NCBI RefSeq assembly: GCF_004379255.2
Contig: NC_056048.1
Coordinates: forward strand, 12,423,197 to 12,487,196
DNA: 64,000 bases
From: Salvia splendens
Taxonomy: Eukaryota > Streptophyta > Magnoliopsida > Lamiales > Lamiaceae
Direction: 5' to 3'
In this document: piece by piece, positions 58,828-64,000 of the stretch
Position numbering within the stretch: the first letter of the stretch is position 1
Layout: the number at the start of each line of letters is the position of its first letter
Notes under the pieces: model-generated
Told to the model about the DNA's origin: nothing
Seen by the model: only the letters and a program-made list of their open reading frames with translations
Databases searched by the model: none
Program-made: the position numbers and the translations under genes

Positions 58828-59159
58828 AAGTGATCACAATCCTGCATGCACGTTCTTACCCACATAGGCACAAAATTGAATATGACCAATCTCCTAATTA
58901 TTAACTTTATTTAGTGAAGCAAAATATAGTAATGTACGCTCTTAAGATTGCTATTTTATTCATTTAGTATAGTTGAAGTTATTTACATTATTTTAATAAT
59001 CAATAATAGCCCTTTTTGGAAACAATAATTTTCCATAAGATGATTCAAACCTAGCACTCTTTCCTTGTAGTGCACGTGTCATATATAGTGATGTGTGAGA
59101 CAGTAAAAAAATTGGAGTATATAACAAATTGTTGGCTATGGCTAGCTATGATAAAATTT
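58828..59159. other. Spacer between the two captured-gene elements
   Basis: AT-rich; nothing recognised. Confidence 0.4.
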
Positions 59160-59363
59160 TCTTACTAAACTCCCAAAATGGTCCCTAACATTTGGCGTTT
59201 TTTTATTTTGGTCTAAAACATTATCTTTTGAATTATTAGGTCCCTCATATTTGAAATCGGACCACATTTAGTCCTAAATTGACGGAATGGTTAAAATTTG
59301 ACCGAATGTGACAGTCAACGCTATTTTAATCAATTTTGACCAGATTAATATTTATAAAAATTT

Positions 59364-59452
59364 GTCCCTTCGGGGACATCCGATAAAATTGAAACGATAC
59401 AGAGAAGATTAGCATGGCCCCTGCGCAAGGATGACACGCATAAATCGAGAAA
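59364..59452 (+). pseudogene. U6 snRNA retrocopy, 3'-truncated
   Basis: Begins GTCCCTTCGGGGACATC (the U6 5' stem) and carries ACAGAGAAGATTAGCATGGC (the catalytic ACAGAGA box) and GATGACACGCATAAATCGAG. One G-to-A change is seen after AAAATTG compared with the conserved plant U6 sequence as I know it. It stops at CGAGAAA, lacking the last bases. The 19-bp duplication TAATATTTATAAAAATTTG flanks it (59346-59364 and 59453-59471), so it arrived by retroposition. The usual U6 promoter elements (USE, TATA) are absent upstream, so it is probably silent. Confidence 0.93.
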
Positions 59453-59514
59453 TAATATTTATAAAAATTTGATTTTTTTTCTTTTTGAAATAAATGCAAA
59501 TTTGATATTGGCAA

Positions 59515-60230
59515 TCCAGGTTAGGTCCAGTTGTGACATTGAAGATGGCAGCATATCGTTGGAAGTATCCAATCCGATCCAAGACGGAGGCACTGGTCGG
59601 GACCCCACACTCGATCCCGCCGTTGATGATGTTGGTCACTAGCCCAAAACCGGCTGTGTGGTTGGCCGCCAGATCCAGCTCAGAGGGGACGTAGCGTCCG
59701 ACCATGACGTTGTGGCACGAGGGCTTCGGCTTCTGCTCCGTCATCCAAAACCAGAGGGCAGTTTTCCAGGAGATCACTGAGTTGTTGGAGACTATCTCTG
59801 GGTTGCGTAGGCCGTCGAATCCCAAGGCTCTTCCGGCAGGTCCATAGTTGTAGTTCCACGATAGCTGGATCGGGCCTCGTCCTTGGTAAGACTTGCCGGG
59901 AGCGCTAGGCCACTGGGTGTTGGCCGGGTCGCAGTATATGGACTGTGGAGACACCTCCTCCTTGAAGCAGAGCCCCCAAGAGTAGGGGCCGTCGGGGGCG
60001 GTGGCCCACCCGCCGGTGGTCTCGTGGGAGATCTGAGCTAGAAATGCTGCCACCTCGCGCCTCCGCGTGGAGAGGCTGCCTGTGCGGCCAAATCTTGGGA
60101 AGCATCTGGTGGCTTGAATGAGTCGTAGGTGTAGAAATCTTTGGCTGGGCAGGCGGCGTCGTCTTTGTGCAGGAATAGGGAATTGAAGAGCTGCCGGCTC
60201 ACCACTGGCAACCCCACGGCGGAGCTGAAT
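59515..60230 (-). pseudogene. Captured GH19 (class I-type) chitinase, one frameshift
   Basis: Minus-strand catalytic domain of a plant family 19 chitinase, an extracellular or vacuolar defence enzyme that cuts chitin. It begins [20 protein letters not shown] and FYTYDSF (60110-60215), changes frame near 60115, then is open through [23 protein letters not shown] (first catalytic E), CFKEE (second catalytic E), YYGRGP-like [26 protein letters not shown] and [14 protein letters not shown] to LDCQ near 59520. No signal peptide, chitin-binding domain or vacuolar tail is present, and the frame runs into TIR sequence. No introns interrupt it. Without the frameshift the catalytic core would be almost complete, so loss of function is likely but young. 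Confidence 0.88.
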
Positions 60231-60484
60231 AGCAACCACCCCAAATTTGCACTTATTTCAAAAAGAAAAAAAATCGAATTTTTTGTAAATATTAATATGG
60301 TCAAAATTGATTAAAATAGCGTTGACTGTCACATTCCGTCAAATTTTAACTATTCCGTCAATTTAGGACTAAATGTGGTCCGATTTCAAATGTGGGGGAC
60401 CGAATAATTCAAAAGATAATGTTTTGGACCAAAATAAAAAAACCGTCAAATGTTAGGGACCATTTTGGGACTTTAGTCTTATAT

Positions 60485-60696
60485 ATAATGAGTAACTCAT
60501 GTATGGATTCATGTAGCTGATATAAATATGTAAAATGAATTATGCAGTCAAAAGCCATCACAATTATTATATTATATAAAGTAGAATTGTATAATGAGTA
60601 ACTCATGTGTGCATTCATGTAGCTGATATAAATATGTAAAATGAATTATGCAGTCAAAAGCCATCACAATTATTATATTATATAAAGTAGAATTGT
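60485..60696. repeat. Two tandem copies of a 106-bp unit
   Basis: Unit starting ATAATGAGTAACTCATGT and ending AAGTAGAATTGT, repeated once with only one or two differences (offset 106 bp from 60490 to 60596). Confidence 0.9.
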
Positions 60697-60816
60697 TAGT
60701 CGGTTTAACCGACTATGAATCCCTATAAATGGTTACATTCATTTTGTATATTGGAGACGAAAAGCCTAAAGCAAAGAATAGAGAAAAAAAACATCTCCGA
60801 CGAAAAAAAAACATTT

Positions 60817-61690
60817 CGTCACCATTAATTATTGGCCCAAAACTTAATTATTTCTCCACCTTATATCTCCAATTTAATTAAGACCCCAACTAAAAGAAGA
60901 CCTTAACTTTAAATAGATCATCCAATTAATCTATTAAGCTCAATTTCCTTAAATAAAGCAAAGGCACAATTTTTAAATGAATCAAAAGAGGTCCAACACT
61001 CCACCATCTCCACACCTCTCTCTCTATCTCTCTCTCTTCTATCTCCGTCAGAATCGAAGAGGCTCTCAACACCACCGATAACCCAATCACCGTCACCTAC
61101 GGCGGCGAATCATACCCGATCGCCGCCCGCGCCGTCGCGTTGACTGCTGTTCGCCGCTGACGTTGCTCGACATCGCCGCTGATGTCACGACGCTGTCGGT
61201 GCAGCCACCGATTTACCGGAAGAGCTGCTGCTGTTGGGGCGCGTACACGCCGTCGCGCCGCTGAACCCCGCTACTGTCGCTGCCGGGTCAGGCCCGATTA
61301 ACTCCGATTTCGCCCCGATTTACCCCGAAACGTCTCGGAACTAACCCGTTCAGCCCCGAAAGACTCCGACCCCACGAAAAGGTAAGTTCTCTTTATTCAA
61401 AGTTATGTTCTTTCGTTTTTTTTATTAATCGCAGCAGCGGGGGTTTGATCAATTATGTTCAAATAATTGTGTTATGTGTGGGAAAGGTGGATGATGATAT
61501 GCTGTGAAACAATTGCTAAAAATTCATACTTGGAATTGGGTAGAAATTATACCTCCGTGAGTAGGACTTGGTTGTGGAGTTCACAAGGCTGAAAAGAAAG
61601 ATTCTTGAAGTTGGAAAATTTCGATTTCTGTTGATAGCAATCTGATGTTAGATTCTGAAATAGGAGCAATTTAGGTACAAAACGATAGAT
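60817..61690 (+). repeat. Second LTR block (middle part)
   Basis: 60817-61370 duplicates 56290-56860 with few differences. 61375-61690 continues into the part matching 18900-19260 of the solo LTR (for example GTTCACAAGGCTGAAAAG). It is joined at 61690 to the beginning of another LTR copy. Confidence 0.8.
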
Positions 61691-63083
61691 GTCACGACCA
61701 CAACTCCCTAGTCAAAGAAAGTGTAGCTATTTCGCGACTAAAACTTACTAAATGTTCTCAACTCTTCACAAAAGGATAATCGATTCAAGAGAAACATTGT
61801 CTGAATGTGAAAGAGAGTACAACCATACTGAATCAGAGTATTTTCTGGGCATTGTCTTTACTAAAACAAATTCTAGCTTCGCAGCGGAAGAGTACCAAGA
61901 CGGTGCAATATGTATGAAGACATACTACATCAACTATCTCTTTCTTGCCTAACTTAGTTTACTTTCTTCCCAACACCTCCTCCGCCGCGACAACGATCAA
62001 CCTGCACATTAAGGAAAACAATATGCAGGGCTGAGTACTTGGTGCACTCAGTGGGCTCATGCCGAAAACTCTTTTCTTTTAGTTGTCAGCCAAGCTGAGT
62101 GAACGCGGTTCTTTTCTGAAAATAAGTCCCGGTCACTAAAATCTATTATTTCTTTCTGAAAATAGACTGCAGTCTTTTAAACTTTTGATGATATACCATA
62201 TCTCAATGCGTGAATCGGGAATATGGCCACATTCCACGATCACTGGGCCGGCCAACCTGGCGCTAGCTCACGCCCCCTGGACCGGCCAACCTGGCGCTAG
62301 CTCACGGTCCATATGTGTACACTAGTCCGAGTAGGATTTACTGACCTACTGGGACCCGAATTCGATTTAACTGGTTGACATAGCCAACAGATAGGTAATC
62401 ATAAACAAAACATGGCATGACAACTCATTCATAAATCATGTTTCCACATAAAACACGCTTTAAAAGAAAGAAGAGAAAGACCCACCTCGTTTGTTTTAAA
62501 ACTCTTTTAAACGGGTGCCTTTCCTGTCCTGAGATTACGCGTCGTGCGACGACGTTCCTTTACAAAAATAATATACTTAAATTAGGCTTTAAGTAATTAT
62601 TTATCTTGCATGTATGCATGCCTAAGCGACATGGAGAATATTTAATTAGATTAGTTTAATTCACAGTCCATTGTATTTTATTTTAAATTGTGCAGCCCAT
62701 AATTTATTTATCACCAGACTAGATTTTTGTATTATTTATTTAATTTATCGGATCCAACACGGAATCGAGTCCAATAAATATTCCTCACGGAAAGAAATTA
62801 TTTAAATTCGCATTGTGATTTACTTCACAATTTCTAGCTCTAATAATAAATTATCAATTATTCACGAACATTAAATTTCACCCCATATCAATTATTCAAA
62901 GCAGCCACGTCACATATTCAACAAAGTTGACCCGGTCAAAATTCTAACTCAAAAATTAGGTCACAAAAAGTATCCAACAACAATTCCACTCGACAATTAA
63001 TCCACGGACTTCGTGACATTAAAAGCATTAAATGCAAGTGCTTTAGGGTTCGAAAATTAGGGTTCGAAAAGTGGGGCGTTACA
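61691..63083 (+). repeat. Third LTR block (start plus end, middle deleted)
   Basis: Starts TGTCACGACCACAACTC, passes the CATGCAGGGCTGAGTAC block (its promoter-proximal part is diverged from the other copies), and jumps near 62635 to the LTR end (matching 19500-19981), finishing GGGGCGTTACA. The copy is recombined: its first third is the least similar to 17282 and 55090, suggesting a different subfamily. A 43-bp unit around CCGGCCAACCTGGCGCTAGC is repeated at 62248-62310. Confidence 0.7.
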
Positions 63084-63088
63084 CAATC

Positions 63089-64000
63089 AATCTTAAACAG
63101 GTAAAGCCAATGATATTGTGATTTGCAACATTAGAGTATAATTAGTCATGGGTGATCATTCCCTTCTTCTTTCCTATCTGCATTCTGCGGGCATTCTTCA
63201 TTTAATTTAACATATAGATGTTTGATGGGCTGTGAATATTACTTGCACATGATTCAGTTGTAACACGTATTTCTGGGTAACTACTTATTAGCATTTTGTT
63301 GTCATTTTCTCACCCTTTAGCGAAAAAAGTGGATGCTACAATGTGTCATAACCTCATTCTCGATCTTGAAAGTGTATTACTGAAATAAGTGCAAAATATG
63401 CAGATTGAGTCATCATTTTGCTATCATCTTTGTTGTTAGTATATGATATACTACTTACCTAATTAGACATGTGATAAATGATATGTAAATTACATTTTTT
63501 GTGGTCAAGGTGCATGGGATATCTTCCTTATCCTTCAGAAGTAATTTAATTTGCAACGAAACTTTTTTTCTAAGTCTCTTTTAGGACATCACAATAGGAT
63601 GTTCTTTGACTATTCTTCCCAATCAGCTTCTCAAGTTGTGAAAAATTTGGCAGCAGTTTACTTGAACATTTTATCTTACACAGAGGTCCAATATCTCATT
63701 TTGGGTTAAATGGTGTAATATTTGGTATGTATAAAACTTGCATGCATACATAAATAGGTGTGCATGCTATTAATTATCCCTGAGGAACTTCTTGAACAGC
63801 ATAAATGTAAGAGTATGGTTAGCTTAGTTCTGTGGCCTTTAGCCTTATAAAAACATGACCACCAAGAAAATTTCTAGATGCGAATTGCGACAACAAATAT
63901 TATACCATGTATACATAGCATTGCCTAAAAATAAACCCCAGGTCAAAAAAGTTGAGTGGAAACATAATATCTAGTCAGGAATACCAGATTTTGGGTAGTC
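63089..64000. other. Intergenic, nothing recognised
   Basis: AT-rich unique-looking sequence. Before the LTR complex inserted it was continuous with 54786-55089. No exon, RNA gene or repeat border was recognised. Confidence 0.5.

Larger units (their letters stand above)
59165..60476 (-). mobile_element. MULE-like element with 235-bp TIRs carrying a chitinase
   Basis: The left arm 59165-59504 (with the U6 insertion) and the right arm 60242-60476 are inverted copies, starting CTAAACTCCCAAAATGGTCC and CTAAAGTCCCAAAATGGTCC and continuing to TGCAAATTTG at the inner border. The chitinase-derived segment fills exactly the space between the arms. TCTTA occurs at both outer edges (59160-59164 and 60477-60481), but a 5-bp duplication would be unusual for a MULE, so the class is tentative. 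Confidence 0.75.
55090..63083 (+). mobile_element. LTR-derived complex bounded by TSD CAATC
   Basis: The left end TGTCACGACCGCCC and right end GGGGCGTTACA are the two ends of the LTR family seen at 17282-19981. They are flanked by the same 5-bp duplication CAATC (55085-55089 and 63084-63088). So the whole 8 kb entered, or grew, at one target site. It has no gag-pol. Inside are LTR blocks, two captured-gene elements and tandem repeats. Confidence 0.75.

Noticed and set aside
59364..59452. A functional U6 snRNA gene
   Set aside because: It lacks its 3' end and the upstream promoter elements, and is flanked by a retroposition duplication.
59160..60481. TCTTA as the TSD of the chitinase element
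   Set aside because: A 5-bp duplication does not fit MULEs (8-11 bp), and a chance match of this length is easy, so it is only noted.

Overview
This is nuclear DNA from a flowering plant, most likely a eudicot. The evidence is intron-rich genes with GT-AG splice sites, plant-type Copia and Gypsy retrotransposons, Stowaway, PIF/Harbinger, hAT and Mutator-like (MULE) DNA transposons, a MULE-encoded plant mobile domain gene, and a plant-type CDT2 gene. The species cannot be fixed from the sequence.

Layout. (1) 733-14768 (+): a 21-exon gene for a huge, acidic, low-complexity protein of about 2906 residues with a basic C-terminal tail. It is probably the orthologue of Arabidopsis RBB1 (regulator of vacuolar bulb biogenesis). 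All 20 introns are phase 0 and several exons are tandem copies of each other. (2) 15963-20560: a PIF/Harbinger element carrying only a decayed Myb-type ORF1, split by a 2.7-kb solo LTR (17282-19981). (3) 20613-33870: Stowaway-like MITEs, a Ty1/Copia element (21817-29729) with a truncated 5' LTR and broken gag-pol, then Gypsy-type LTR remains. (4) 34985-46772: a nested stack. An outer element with terminal inverted repeats of about 240 bp holds a Harbinger remnant, a Harbinger DDE-transposase element (one frameshift), and a 7.94-kb MULE (38411-46353) with a 9-bp target-site duplication. (5) 46985-50433 (+): a 15-exon CDT2/DTL homologue, a WD40 substrate receptor for CRL4 ubiquitin ligase, with E2F-type sites between its start codon and the transposon stack. 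(6) 51086-53642: a non-autonomous hAT element (8-bp TSD) and a Harbinger MITE. (7) 55090-63083: an 8-kb LTR complex bounded by the 5-bp TSD CAATC. It contains two captured-gene elements (a cytochrome P450 fragment; a GH19 chitinase between 235-bp inverted repeats) and a U6 snRNA retrocopy with a 19-bp TSD.

The most unusual system is the MULE at 38411-46353. It encodes a MuDR-type transposase (+ strand, one in-frame stop) and, convergently, an intact four-exon plant mobile domain protein (- strand). The two proteins end in a shared C-terminal module of about 75 residues. The element also carries three arrays, about 25 units in all, of a short palindrome (core ACGCCA-loop-TGGCGT): one inside each TIR and one between the two genes. 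A plausible reading is a two-protein transposition system in which both proteins meet the same partner through the shared tail and the palindromes are protein-binding sites. That function is inference.

All exon boundaries were read by eye from splice consensus and reading frame. No alignments or database searches were run.
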